Positions 43,512 through 51,730 of a stretch of 64,000 bases of DNA are shown in pieces. Made by a program: the position numbers and the translations under genes. Source of the stretch: a bacterium (lineage in GTDB: Bacteria; Planctomycetota; SZUA-567); assembly GCA_003245715.1 (NCBI GenBank), contig QKCJ01000031.1, positions 1-64,000 on the forward strand, given 5' to 3'. Position 1 is the stretch's first letter; each line of letters begins with the position of its first letter. The notes under the pieces are model-generated. The model was not told where the DNA came from. It ran no database searches and saw only the letters and a list, made by a program, of their open reading frames with translations.

Positions 43512-45127
43512 TCGTTCTCATACCATTTCTGGAAGACAATTTCATTTGTTGAGTTATTATATACAAACTCAAGGTTCGCTTGAGAAGTTATTTCTGATTT
43601 TGCCAGATTCATCAATACTCCACGCACCCGTACTCGAAAATAAGGCCCCGGACCATTTGCCCCTGCAGCATCATTCGGCGCAGCCAAACCAGAACTGCCA
43701 CTGGCAACCAATCTGCCAAATTTTTGGGAGTCAAGCCAGGCTGCTGTAATTGCCGCTGAAGTTGAGGTTATGATAAACATATCTCGATCAGCAACATCTA
43801 TCGCACTGCTTCCATCAACATCAGTAACCTTGCCAAACAAGCAATAAGCAACAGCACTAGCAGCAAGTTTCTGATTTGCGGTCAACGTAGAAAGAGCAAC
43901 AATATCATCTGCAATATCAGTAACGCTTTTGCCTGCGGCTCTGGAATTTTCAATTTGAGAGGCAATAAGTTGAATTTCATTAGTACCTGTCTCATTTAAC
44001 TCTGTAGATACAGTTACAGGTCCAATTGCAGTAACAGGGGGTGTTGCAGTAGGAACAGCAACTCGCTCTACCCTTAAGCCACAATTCTGAACCACATTTT
44101 TTACCATTGCATAAATCAGTTTGGATGAGGCGGTATAAACATTAATGCACAGCGGGGTTCCATTAGTAGTATCTATTTTACCCCATGGCGTAAAGTTAAG
44201 GCGTTGCAGATTATTAGACGAACTGCTGTCACCAAGCACAACCTGCATATCATCAAATGATTTAGGCTCATCAACAGTACCCGCTTTAATTTTAGTAAGA
44301 ACATCCTCAACATTGTCAGGGGAATTATCAACACCCCCCATCATGTTATATAATATTTTAACTTGTGCCGGGTCGTAATTATTATTTGCGGCATTATAGT
44401 CCAGATTCAAACACCCTCCCAAGTCCTGAATACAAACCGCATAGCGGGATGCATAAAAGGAAACTGCAAGTTTACCACTATCTGTTGTCGGAGCAGATGG
44501 TGATGTCGGATCCCAAGGAAGAGCCATATCCTTATCAAAATAACTATTATCTACATATTTAAAATAGTCACCAACGGATGAGAATTGACCATACTCACGT
44601 GCACTGATAGTATTTGCGTTTGAAACCGTGTATGTTGGTGGACTAGATACACTGGTCCCTGTCACATAAAAGACTCTTGAAGAATCGAGCGTCTCACCAG
44701 CAGCAGTGGCAGTAATTCTGGCAAACGCATTTCCCAAGGACTGAGCAGCCTCAAAAGGCAGCATAACCGCACACTGCTGACCATAGCTGCGGCCATAAAT
44801 TCCCAGATTAAACACCGGAGACAGACAATAAGCAGAAGGGAAAACCCCATCACTATTAACAGAAAGCGGAGATGTTGCTACGGCATATGTTGCCGGATTA
44901 AGTGTTGTTACAGTTGAATTGGTGGCCAATGCAGACCGAAGCAGATTAATAGCGTACGCTTTGCCAGACAAAGCAGCCAAACGCGCAAGATCTTTATTGA
45001 AATAAATTTTAGAACTGTCACCAACCCTGGTGACGACACCAAGCAAAGCGGTAGTAACCATAATAAGTGCGACCATAATAGCAACAACAACAACGATCGC
45101 AATGCCTTCTTGATTTTTTCTATTCAT
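43508..45127 (-). CDS. PilX/GspK-like minor pseudopilin
   Basis: The 539-residue product starts NQEGIAIVVVVAIMVALIMV, a short basic end and a hydrophobic helix like PilX or GspK N-termini, with Gly-Ile-Ala in place of the usual G-F/M/S site. The remainder is a large Ser/Thr/Asn/Ala-rich extracytoplasmic region with few charges. GspK-type proteins cap the pseudopilus tip and are much larger than other pseudopilins, which fits. It overlaps the glycosyltransferase gene by four bases and lies 24 bases after the GspJ-like gene. The assignment to GspK over PilX is tentative. Confidence 0.75.
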   Translation of the reverse strand: MNRKNQEGIAIVVVVAIMVALIMVTTALLGVVTRVGDSSKIYFNKDLARLAALSGKAYAINLLRSALATNSTVTTLNPATYAVATSPLSVNSDGVFPSAYCLSPVFNLGIYGRSYGQQCAVMLPFEAAQSLGNAFARITATAAGETLDSSRVFYVTGTSVSSPPTYTVSNANTISAREYGQFSSVGDYFKYVDNSYFDKDMALPWDPTSPSAPTTDSGKLAVSFYASRYAVCIQDLGGCLNLDYNAANNNYDPAQVKILYNMMGGVDNSPDNVEDVLTKIKAGTVDEPKSFDDMQVVLGDSSSSNNLQRLNFTPWGKIDTTNGTPLCINVYTASSKLIYAMVKNVVQNCGLRVERVAVPTATPPVTAIGPVTVSTELNETGTNEIQLIASQIENSRAAGKSVTDIADDIVALSTLTANQKLAASAVAYCLFGKVTDVDGSSAIDVADRDMFIITSTSAAITAAWLDSQKFGRLVASGSSGLAAPNDAAGANGPGPYFRVRVRGVLMNLAKSEITSQANLEFVYNNSTNEIVFQKWYENE

Positions 45128-45151
45128 AGCTCAAACCTTTAAAGTAGAGTA

Positions 45152-45946
45152 TCACGGAGCATAGGGTTTCACCGAAATAGCACGATCGAAATTAATCCAG
45201 ATATAGCCGCGGTTTTCAGCCTCAAGTTTTCTATTGAGAGCTTCAGTATCATAATTTGCGTTGGTTATACTCATCACAGCAGTATCATCATCCGAACCGG
45301 CCTTAAGATTAGTTAAAGCAAACCGAATCCGAATGCCTTTGATATTACCAACAAGCGGATTGGTATTTGGAATACGCGAAAACTCAAAACCTCTGATATC
45401 ATTAAATGCAACAACATTATCCACGGTAACAACCGCAGCCATACCGGGGGAACCAGCATTTATCGCATTGCCGATAATTACCGACGCTCTGGCTGCAACA
45501 GCCGGATCTGTAATAAGACGGCACAACGCATAGTCGTTGCTACCGTCAGCATTCAAATCCTGACTATCAGTTGGAGCAACATAATACCACGCAATCTGGG
45601 CATAATCATTATTATAAAGCCCTGTGGCATTGCTGACGCTTTCCGTATAACGGCTGCGCCGCATAGGAAGAACAGTTTTAAATACAAGCTTTGAACTTTC
45701 CAGAGTCGCAGCCGCAAATGTGGTATATGGCTTTGTATTCGCCACGCTTGAGTCATAATACAAATTGGAAATATCACGGGTTAAGGTATCAAGTATAGCC
45801 CTGCCCTGCAATTCATACTGCAAAGTAGAAATAGCCCCCTGGCTTGCTTTCTGAGTATTATTGAATGCCATAGCCACAAGCAGACCGATCAGGACTGTCA
45901 ACGCTACAGCCATAAGCATTTCAATTATTGTAAAACCTTTTTTCAT
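45152..45946 (-). CDS. GspJ/PilW-like minor pseudopilin
   Basis: The 264-residue product begins MKKGFTIIEMLMAVALTVLI, a class III signal with the cleavage site G/F and Glu 5 of the mature protein. The hydrophobic helix spans about 5-28. The body has GspJ-like features (ISTLQYELQGRAILDTLTRDI, DYAQIAWYYV, LYNND) and ends in PYAP. It should be cleaved and methylated by a prepilin peptidase, which is not encoded in the window. It is the fourth pseudopilin gene of the operon. Confidence 0.85.
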   Translation of the reverse strand: MKKGFTIIEMLMAVALTVLIGLLVAMAFNNTQKASQGAISTLQYELQGRAILDTLTRDISNLYYDSSVANTKPYTTFAAATLESSKLVFKTVLPMRRSRYTESVSNATGLYNNDYAQIAWYYVAPTDSQDLNADGSNDYALCRLITDPAVAARASVIIGNAINAGSPGMAAVVTVDNVVAFNDIRGFEFSRIPNTNPLVGNIKGIRIRFALTNLKAGSDDDTAVMSITNANYDTEALNRKLEAENRGYIWINFDRAISVKPYAP

Positions 45947-45969
45947 AACGTTATCCTAAACAGAAAACT

Positions 45970-46464
45970 TTAAGGAATATATATATTTACTGTTGCTTCA
46001 AAAATACTGTCAGCAGCAACAGAAGAATACGTTGGTGTTGCCGCAGACATATCAAGAACTCGCCGGTAAACTTTCACATTTACATCAGGATAATAAGTTG
46101 GAGTTGGAACCAAGCCACCAAAAGCCGGTGCAGAACAGGTAAACTGGACTCTATATTTATCAAAGTTTTTATAAATAACCGTATTAGTGGCATTTACACC
46201 GTCAAAGGTTCCACCGGCTTCAGCATAGGCAATAGCACTCTCAACAGCCTGCACAACAGCCAAGTCTTTTCTCGATTCCCCCGCCCATTTCAGCGCCGGA
46301 AGAAGAATACTCATGGACGTGAGTATTCCAAGAGCAACAATGATAATCGCCACACAGATTTCAATAAGTGTGAAACCGTTAGAAGAACACCCTGAAAAAC
46401 CATTACCAAAAACAGTATGGCTAATTTGATTTTCCACTAAAACCACATTTTCACGGTTGTCCAT
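45970..46464 (-). CDS. GspI/PilV-like minor pseudopilin
   Basis: The 164-residue product has an extended leader of about 28 residues before the prepilin site NGFTLIEICVAIIIVALGIL. The long leader, ending CSSNG, is unusual, though an internal start is not obvious from codons. The hydrophobic helix is followed by a small domain with RKDLAVVQAVESAIAYAEAG and ends in YIP. GspI-type proteins join J and K at the pseudopilus tip. It lies between the GspG-like and GspJ-like genes, 23 bases from each. Confidence 0.82.
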   Translation of the reverse strand: MDNRENVVLVENQISHTVFGNGFSGCSSNGFTLIEICVAIIIVALGILTSMSILLPALKWAGESRKDLAVVQAVESAIAYAEAGGTFDGVNATNTVIYKNFDKYRVQFTCSAPAFGGLVPTPTYYPDVNVKVYRRVLDMSAATPTYSSVAADSIFEATVNIYIP

Positions 46465-46486
46465 TTTTTACACCCTCATTAATTAA

Positions 46487-47455
46487 TTACTTCTGGATTT
46501 TCATAAGATTGATGTTGCCACCAACATTATCAGCATCAGGCTTTTCACCACTTACCGTTACATCAAAGTAATCACTTCCGCTCTTATACTGTAACTTCAC
46601 ATAACCGGCACTATCGCTACCGCCACTATCCTCGCCCTTGCTCCATATTTCAGGCATAAGCATATCAGTATCTACCCAATTATTTTTAAGAGCATAACTT
46701 ACCGGCCCCATGAATCCACCATTAGATGATGTACCGCCAAAGGAACGCGCAAAAAATTGTTTGCCGTTACGTGTATAACTGACATAACCAACAGTAGACG
46801 CAGAAGGAACACCGGAAGAGTAAAAACTGCCTGAGGTAAGAGTATGGGAAGTAACCCAGTTTAACGGCATATTTGAAGTATTGGTGTAATTATCACCAAC
46901 ATTCATATATGTAGCGCCAGCAGCCAGAGCACCACCAGCCTTATCTGTGAAGAACTGCTCCGGAGCGTAACAATAAGCCAATGAAGCCCCCCAAAGGTCC
47001 TTAATTTCTGCAGCAACAATCATACTGCTTGGAATATCTGTCTCTTCAAGATAAGTACCAGCCCAACGGGTACGAGCTCTTGTTTGAGCAGTAGTAATAC
47101 CACCTGGTAGCGCCGGAGCAGGAACCGTGGCACCAGTAGAATCCACAAGTCCCTGACAAAGCCTGTAAGCTAAAGAATTGTCAATAATCCAATTACTACT
47201 CGGGCTGTATGTATTACCACCAGCCGCACCACCAGCTGTATCAACGTCAACCGTAGGATAATCGCCAAAGTCCTGCTTGAACTGCTCGCAGGCATGTAAT
47301 ATCTTCTTGATCTGATTGGCCTGCGCCTCATTCTTAGCCCGCGCCGCACTGGTCATAAACACCGACCCCAGCACACCCGCAAGTATGGAAATAATCACCA
47401 CCACCACCAGAATCTCAATCATTGTAAAACCGGAGCGTAATTTATTCATTTTCAT
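46487..47455 (-). CDS. GspG-like pseudopilin, long form
   Basis: The 322-residue product begins with the class III leader and RSGFTMIEILVVVVIISILA, the prepilin site. After the helix come KNEAQANQIKKILHACEQFK and DFGDYPTVD, typical of major pseudopilin GspG (type II secretion system G). The rest is longer than usual for GspG (normally 140-150 residues) and rich in Gly, Ser and Thr. PVC genomes have many such enlarged pseudopilins. The first two codons may give alternative ATG starts three codons apart. It lies 40 bases after the first gene of the operon. Confidence 0.82.
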   Translation of the reverse strand: MKMNKLRSGFTMIEILVVVVIISILAGVLGSVFMTSAARAKNEAQANQIKKILHACEQFKQDFGDYPTVDVDTAGGAAGGNTYSPSSNWIIDNSLAYRLCQGLVDSTGATVPAPALPGGITTAQTRARTRWAGTYLEETDIPSSMIVAAEIKDLWGASLAYCYAPEQFFTDKAGGALAAGATYMNVGDNYTNTSNMPLNWVTSHTLTSGSFYSSGVPSASTVGYVSYTRNGKQFFARSFGGTSSNGGFMGPVSYALKNNWVDTDMLMPEIWSKGEDSGGSDSAGYVKLQYKSGSDYFDVTVSGEKPDADNVGGNINLMKIQK

Positions 47456-47495
47456 TTATCCATCTATTTTCAAGCAGTATAAATATCAGGCAGAA

Positions 47496-48011
47496 TTATT
47501 TCTTGTAAATCCATTCCGTTGACTTGTCACCAGTAGCTGTTGAAGCATTACCAGTACCGTACGAGTAAATATAGATTTTATTGCTACCTGTATTCTTCGG
47601 AAGGCCTACCATACCAGTAACAGGAGCACTAGCAGCATCTTGCCAAACATAAGCAGCACCAAAAGGGTCTTTGAAAATTATACTACCCTCAAGCTGTTCT
47701 TTATCAAAGGTGAAAATCCTCGCTTTTTCATAGGTATACAGTAACCCGGAACTAGTCGAAAGATCATACTCAAGGTTGGTGGCATCAGAGTCTGTTCCTG
47801 CCGGATTATCAGGATACTCCCCATACTTGAACTTGTACTCCTCATAAGCCTTGTACAGCCCGGCAATGTCGGTCTGCGCTTTGGTACGCATCGCAGAAAC
47901 CCGTGACTTCATGACCGCGGTCGTTATCAACCCCATCAGAATTGCAATAATCGCAATAACCGCCAGCATTTCAATCAATGTAAAACCACGGCGCAGAGAG
48001 ATGTTTCTCAT
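47496..48011 (-). CDS. GspG-like major pseudopilin, first gene of the operon
   Basis: The 171-residue product begins MRNISLRRGFTLIEMLAVIA and shows the GspG body KAQTDIAGLYKAYEEYKFKYG followed by EYPDNP and a compact C-terminal part with DPFGAAYVWQ, close to the usual GspG end. It is probably the major pseudopilin of this set. The start at 48011 has AAGGGGAAATTC upstream; an in-frame start at 48041 gives a ten-residue extension. A strong promoter lies 84 bases further upstream. No type II secretion ATPase or inner-membrane genes accompany the operon. Confidence 0.85.
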   Translation of the reverse strand: MRNISLRRGFTLIEMLAVIAIIAILMGLITTAVMKSRVSAMRTKAQTDIAGLYKAYEEYKFKYGEYPDNPAGTDSDATNLEYDLSTSSGLLYTYEKARIFTFDKEQLEGSIIFKDPFGAAYVWQDAASAPVTGMVGLPKNTGSNKIYIYSYGTGNASTATGDKSTEWIYKK

Positions 48012-48073
48012 TATGAATTTCCCCTTATCATCGTATCGCATTTAGCAGGTGCGAGTTGTTGCGTTTATCACGT

Positions 48074-48102
48074 TTGACAGACAACTCAAATATAATTATA
48101 CA
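48074..48102 (+). promoter_or_regulatory. Plus-strand promoter-like site, antisense to the 48146-49522 gene
   Basis: TTGACA (48074-48079) and TATACA (48097-48102) are 17 bases apart and face the end of the zinc-ribbon gene on the other strand. It overlaps the pseudopilin promoter. If active it would give antisense RNA; no plus-strand gene follows that I believe in. Confidence 0.35.
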
Positions 48103-48123
48103 AGATCAGAACATTAATAGCAA
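48095..48123 (-). promoter_or_regulatory. Promoter of the pseudopilin-glycosyltransferase operon
   Basis: On the minus strand TTGCTA (48118-48123) and a perfect TATAAT (48095-48100) are 17 bases apart, with the expected start near 48088. This gives a leader of about 77 bases before the first pseudopilin start at 48011. Confidence 0.65.
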
Positions 48124-48145
48124 AATTTTTTTACACCGGAGAAAA

Positions 48146-49522
48146 TCAGTTATTACCCACCGGCAAGACCCTGATTTCCTCAACCAGAATAACCGGGGCA
48201 AAGTAAGCTGTATTGCTGCGTGGGAGGTCTTTAGCGTCACGCGGCTTAACATCATCGGGTCTGCGGATATTAGGCGCGCCGTTAGCAGCCGAGAAACGGT
48301 AAGAGCCGATACCGCCATTCAGGTCATAATCAAGGAAAGGAATAAAGCTGAGTTTTCCGGTAATCTTAAGTTTCTGTTTTGCCGGCAGCGGGAATTTTGC
48401 TTCAATCCCGGCCTCATCAACCTTACCGCCGAAAGACTTTTCCCTTGCTGTAGCCCGCTTGACCTTCTGGTTGCGGATATCAAGCTGTCTTTTATATTCC
48501 TCGCTCACCGACTGCAGGGTCTTGAGTTTATATTCGTCGCCGCCAAAATCAAGGATCGCCCCTTTGGTCGAACCGGCCATATTAAGCTCGTTATTGAACC
48601 GCCAGACATACACCGGAGCGGCGGGCGGGGCTTTGATGATGCTGGCCGGGGCATACTTGCCGCCAAGTTCATCGGCGCGCATAATGATCGACTTTGCCGC
48701 CCCTTCGGAGAAGACCGCCTCGGATACGATATAGGGAGCTTTCAGCGTCTGGGCAAAATCAGCGAGTGCCTGATTGCTGCCGGCGGGCCATTCTGCCGGG
48801 TATTTCGGCGTCTCTGGGGTGATATTATCAGCTTCCGCCTCGACAGTTATTTTCTCATTTCCAAGCGAGATCAGCAACGGAAAGAAGGTCTGCGGATCTT
48901 TCATGTTCATTTCTGGCAGCGGAACACGCGCGCGCAGATCTGCAACCGTATAGTCCCCCATTCTGGCCGCAAAAAACCAGATAATGCAGATTGCCAGCAA
49001 CCCAAGAAGCGAAAAGAGGGCAATCATGACCCCGACCCCGACCTTGCGCCCCTGCTCTGCCCGCTCCTCCGCTTCATCAGAACGAGTTACTTTTTTGCTA
49101 CCGTCAAGGTTAAGCCCCTGCGAGTGCATGTTAGCCGAGCTGATAGCCTGACTCAGGCCGATCTTGCGCCGCAGTTTAAGGTGATAATGACATTTGGGGC
49201 AGCTCTGCTCGTTCTTGGGAATAGACGCGCCGCAGGAAGGACAAAGGACTTCGGACTTCATCGTTACCGTAGCGTCTGCCGAGGCATCAGCGGCTGCTTG
49301 CGAGCGTCCGACAACCCTGGTCGGCCGCACGGCAGTGGAGCGCGATGACGGGGCAGCGGTTTTTCTGGCGACAGGAGCCTCTGTTGCCCCGGTGGTTTCA
49401 CTGGCATTTTCCGGAACCTGAATTATAGTCTTGCAGCCGGGACAGCGGATCTTCTTGCCGGCCAGTTCATCCTTGAGATTAAGAGTTTTCGCGCACTTTG
49501 CGCAGCTTATGCGTACAGGCAT
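48146..49522 (-). CDS. Zinc-ribbon single-pass membrane protein
   Basis: The 458-residue product starts with a zinc ribbon CAKCAKTL ... CPGCKTII (about residues 7-32), of the kind that opens many PVC membrane proteins. A linker rich in Ala, Thr and Ser follows, then a second ribbon CPSCGASIPK ... CPKCHYHLKL (about 94-115). A transmembrane helix lies near 163-187 (GVMIALFSLLGLLAICIIWFF). The remaining 270 residues are outside the membrane and unrecognised. The layout matches the 16624-18009 protein. It is followed 135 bases later by the pseudopilin operon on the same strand but has its own promoter. Confidence 0.7.
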   Translation of the reverse strand: MPVRISCAKCAKTLNLKDELAGKKIRCPGCKTIIQVPENASETTGATEAPVARKTAAPSSRSTAVRPTRVVGRSQAAADASADATVTMKSEVLCPSCGASIPKNEQSCPKCHYHLKLRRKIGLSQAISSANMHSQGLNLDGSKKVTRSDEAEERAEQGRKVGVGVMIALFSLLGLLAICIIWFFAARMGDYTVADLRARVPLPEMNMKDPQTFFPLLISLGNEKITVEAEADNITPETPKYPAEWPAGSNQALADFAQTLKAPYIVSEAVFSEGAAKSIIMRADELGGKYAPASIIKAPPAAPVYVWRFNNELNMAGSTKGAILDFGGDEYKLKTLQSVSEEYKRQLDIRNQKVKRATAREKSFGGKVDEAGIEAKFPLPAKQKLKITGKLSFIPFLDYDLNGGIGSYRFSAANGAPNIRRPDDVKPRDAKDLPRSNTAYFAPVILVEEIRVLPVGNN

Positions 49523-49637
49523 GAAGAGTGATCCTGTGAAAAAATATAGAAAACACAGCCCCCGAGACGGTCTCGAACAGAGCTATGCCGGTAAAAAAAG
49601 CAAAAAACGGTAAATATCTGCGAATTTACCAGATCCA

Positions 49638-49666
49638 AGGATATAGAAACAACAGGTTAATGTCAA
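49638..49666 (-). promoter_or_regulatory. Promoter of the zinc-ribbon membrane protein gene
   Basis: On the minus strand TTGACA (49661-49666) and TATCCT (49638-49643) are 17 bases apart, about 115 bases before the start codon. Confidence 0.45.
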
Positions 49667-49781
49667 TTTTTTTTATTCCCCCCAGGCAAATATGCAAGCT
49701 TTTTTAATAGATTCTGTTCACATTCATGACAGTATCATTATAATTGATTTTTTGCATATGCTTTATTACCGGAGGTTACCC

Positions 49782-51668
49782 TTGAGTTACTGGGACAACA
49801 TACGCCTGATACTTCGAATCTGTCTGCGCCGGCGGATCGTTCTGATCCTGGTCATTGCCATTGCCGTACTGGGCTTTAACATCCTCGACCTTGCCATGCC
49901 TAAAGCCCTGCAGCTTCTGGTCGCCTCGCTCAACAACCATAAACTCTCCGTCCTCGGTATCAGCCTTGAAAACCTGATTACCAAAGAAAACCGGATTATC
50001 TTCTTCACCCTGATCCTGCCGGTACTGGCGCTTCTGAAATGGGTTGTCGGATATTTCCGTGGTGTCTGGGAGGCCAAACTCGGTCAGGGCGCGCTCTATG
50101 ACCTGCGCAACAAAATATTCAGCAAAGTCCAGTCCCTCTCCTTCGCCTACCACGACCAGACTCACAGCGGACGGTTTATCGCCAACATCGTCGAAGACGT
50201 GGGGCAGGTTTCAATGTTCTTTGAACGGCCGTTTTTCATGATTCTGCAGGTACTGGCGGGGCTGAGCTGCATTTACGCCTTCATGTTCACAGTCTGCTGG
50301 CAGGCGGCGACGGTCTCGCTGGCGATTATGCTCCTCTTTCTGAGTACCACCCTGTTATTCCGCCGCTTTGGCTATCCGGTCTACCTGCATGCCCGCGCCA
50401 GCCTGGAGACCATGGTCAGTTCCTTCTCCGAGAACATGGAAGGCAACCTCCTGATCCGTTCATTTGGCCGCCAGGAGCAGGAGCGTGACAAGTTCGCCGA
50501 CGCCGCCAACGACTACCATAACGCGGTCATGCACTCACGCGTCCTCTGGAACCTCCTCAACCAGTCGCTGCTCTGGGGGGTATTCCTGGGCATCCCGGCA
50601 GTAGTCTACGTAACCCTGAAACTCCTGCAGCAAGGGCAGTTCTCCTCAGACAACATCTTTCTGATCTTCATGTTACAGACGGCAATGGTCATGCAGATGC
50701 GTATTTTATCGCGAACCGTAGACCGCGGCGTTCATTTCTCAGTATCCGCCCAGCGCCTTGGCGGACTGTTTCATGTTGAGGATTACCTCCCCGACGTCTC
50801 CGACCTCACCACACTCACCGGCAGCAACGACCCGCACCCAAGCTGCCTCGTAGACCTCCCCCACGGCACGCTTGAACTTTCAGATGTCAACTTCGCCTAC
50901 CGCGGCTCAACCGCCGGGGTAAACGGCATAAGTATGAAAATCGAGGAAGGCCAGACCATCGGACTCGTCGGCGAAACCGGCTCAGGCAAGAGCACTCTCG
51001 CCCTCCTGATGTGCCGCTTCTACGACCCCGACAGCGGCAGTATCACTATCGGCGGCGAGGACATCCGCCACATGCCCGTCGCCCAGCTGCGTGAGGAATT
51101 TGCACTGGTATTCCAGGACACCTTCCTCTTCTCAGCCAGTATCAAAGAGAATATCTCCTACGGCAAATCCTCCGCCAGTGAAGATGAAATCATCAACGCC
51201 GCAAAACTTGCCAAGTCGCATGATTTTATTATGGAATTCCCTGAGGGTTATGACACCATTGTCGGCGAGCGGGGGGTAACTCTTTCCGGCGGGCAGCGCC
51301 AGCGTATTGCCATTGCCCGCGCGATTCTGCGTGAGCCGAGATTTCTTGTCCTTGATGACGCGACAAGCTCGCTTGATATGGCAACGGAAAAAACAATCGA
51401 GAAGAGCATCAATGACCTGCCCCGGAGCATCACCAGAATCATCATCGCCCACCGCTTCTCCAGTATCGAGCGCGCCGACATGGTTTATGTCCTCTCAGAC
51501 GGCCGGGTTCTTGAGCAGGGAACGCCGCGTACGCTGAACCGTCCCGGCACAGAGATGAGCCGCATCCTCCAGCTCTCCGAGGATGAGGATAAAAAGAATA
51601 ACTCCCGTGAGGACTTCCCCAGCCCCGAGTGCGGGCAGGTAGGGCCGAATGATATTATTAACTGTTAG
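49782..51668 (+). CDS. ABC exporter, half transporter with degenerate Walker B
   Basis: The 628-residue protein has a six-helix transmembrane domain (about 1-315) and a nucleotide-binding domain (about 365-600). Walker A is GETGSGKST (from 397), the signature LSGGQRQRIAIARAIL is canonical (near 500) and the H-loop is IIIAHRFS. Walker B is LVLDDATSSLD, with Asp where the catalytic Glu should be. Together with the next gene this forms a heterodimeric exporter with one weakened site. The TTG at 49782 is the best start, with GGAGG six bases upstream; earlier in-frame ATGs at 49692 and 49759 lack a site. A polar tail of about 30 residues ends the protein. Substrate (lipid, drug or peptide) unknown. 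Confidence 0.9.
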   Translation: MSYWDNIRLILRICLRRRIVLILVIAIAVLGFNILDLAMPKALQLLVASLNNHKLSVLGISLENLITKENRIIFFTLILPVLALLKWVVGYFRGVWEAKLGQGALYDLRNKIFSKVQSLSFAYHDQTHSGRFIANIVEDVGQVSMFFERPFFMILQVLAGLSCIYAFMFTVCWQAATVSLAIMLLFLSTTLLFRRFGYPVYLHARASLETMVSSFSENMEGNLLIRSFGRQEQERDKFADAANDYHNAVMHSRVLWNLLNQSLLWGVFLGIPAVVYVTLKLLQQGQFSSDNIFLIFMLQTAMVMQMRILSRTVDRGVHFSVSAQRLGGLFHVEDYLPDVSDLTTLTGSNDPHPSCLVDLPHGTLELSDVNFAYRGSTAGVNGISMKIEEGQTIGLVGETGSGKSTLALLMCRFYDPDSGSITIGGEDIRHMPVAQLREEFALVFQDTFLFSASIKENISYGKSSASEDEIINAAKLAKSHDFIMEFPEGYDTIVGERGVTLSGGQRQRIAIARAILREPRFLVLDDATSSLDMATEKTIEKSINDLPRSITRIIIAHRFSSIERADMVYVLSDGRVLEQGTPRTLNRPGTEMSRILQLSEDEDKKNNSREDFPSPECGQVGPNDIINC

Positions 51669-51730
51669 CTTGTTTGCTGCCTGACAAACGGCAGACGCGA
51701 AAATAGCGTTATAACTTTGGAATAATAAAA

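Noticed and set aside
48056-49348. 430-residue open frame on the plus strand, preceded by a promoter-like site
   Set aside because: It lies wholly opposite the zinc-ribbon membrane gene with clear zinc-ribbon and membrane-helix features on the minus strand. Its own translation is Arg/Phe/Ile-rich with no domain, typical of a shadow frame.
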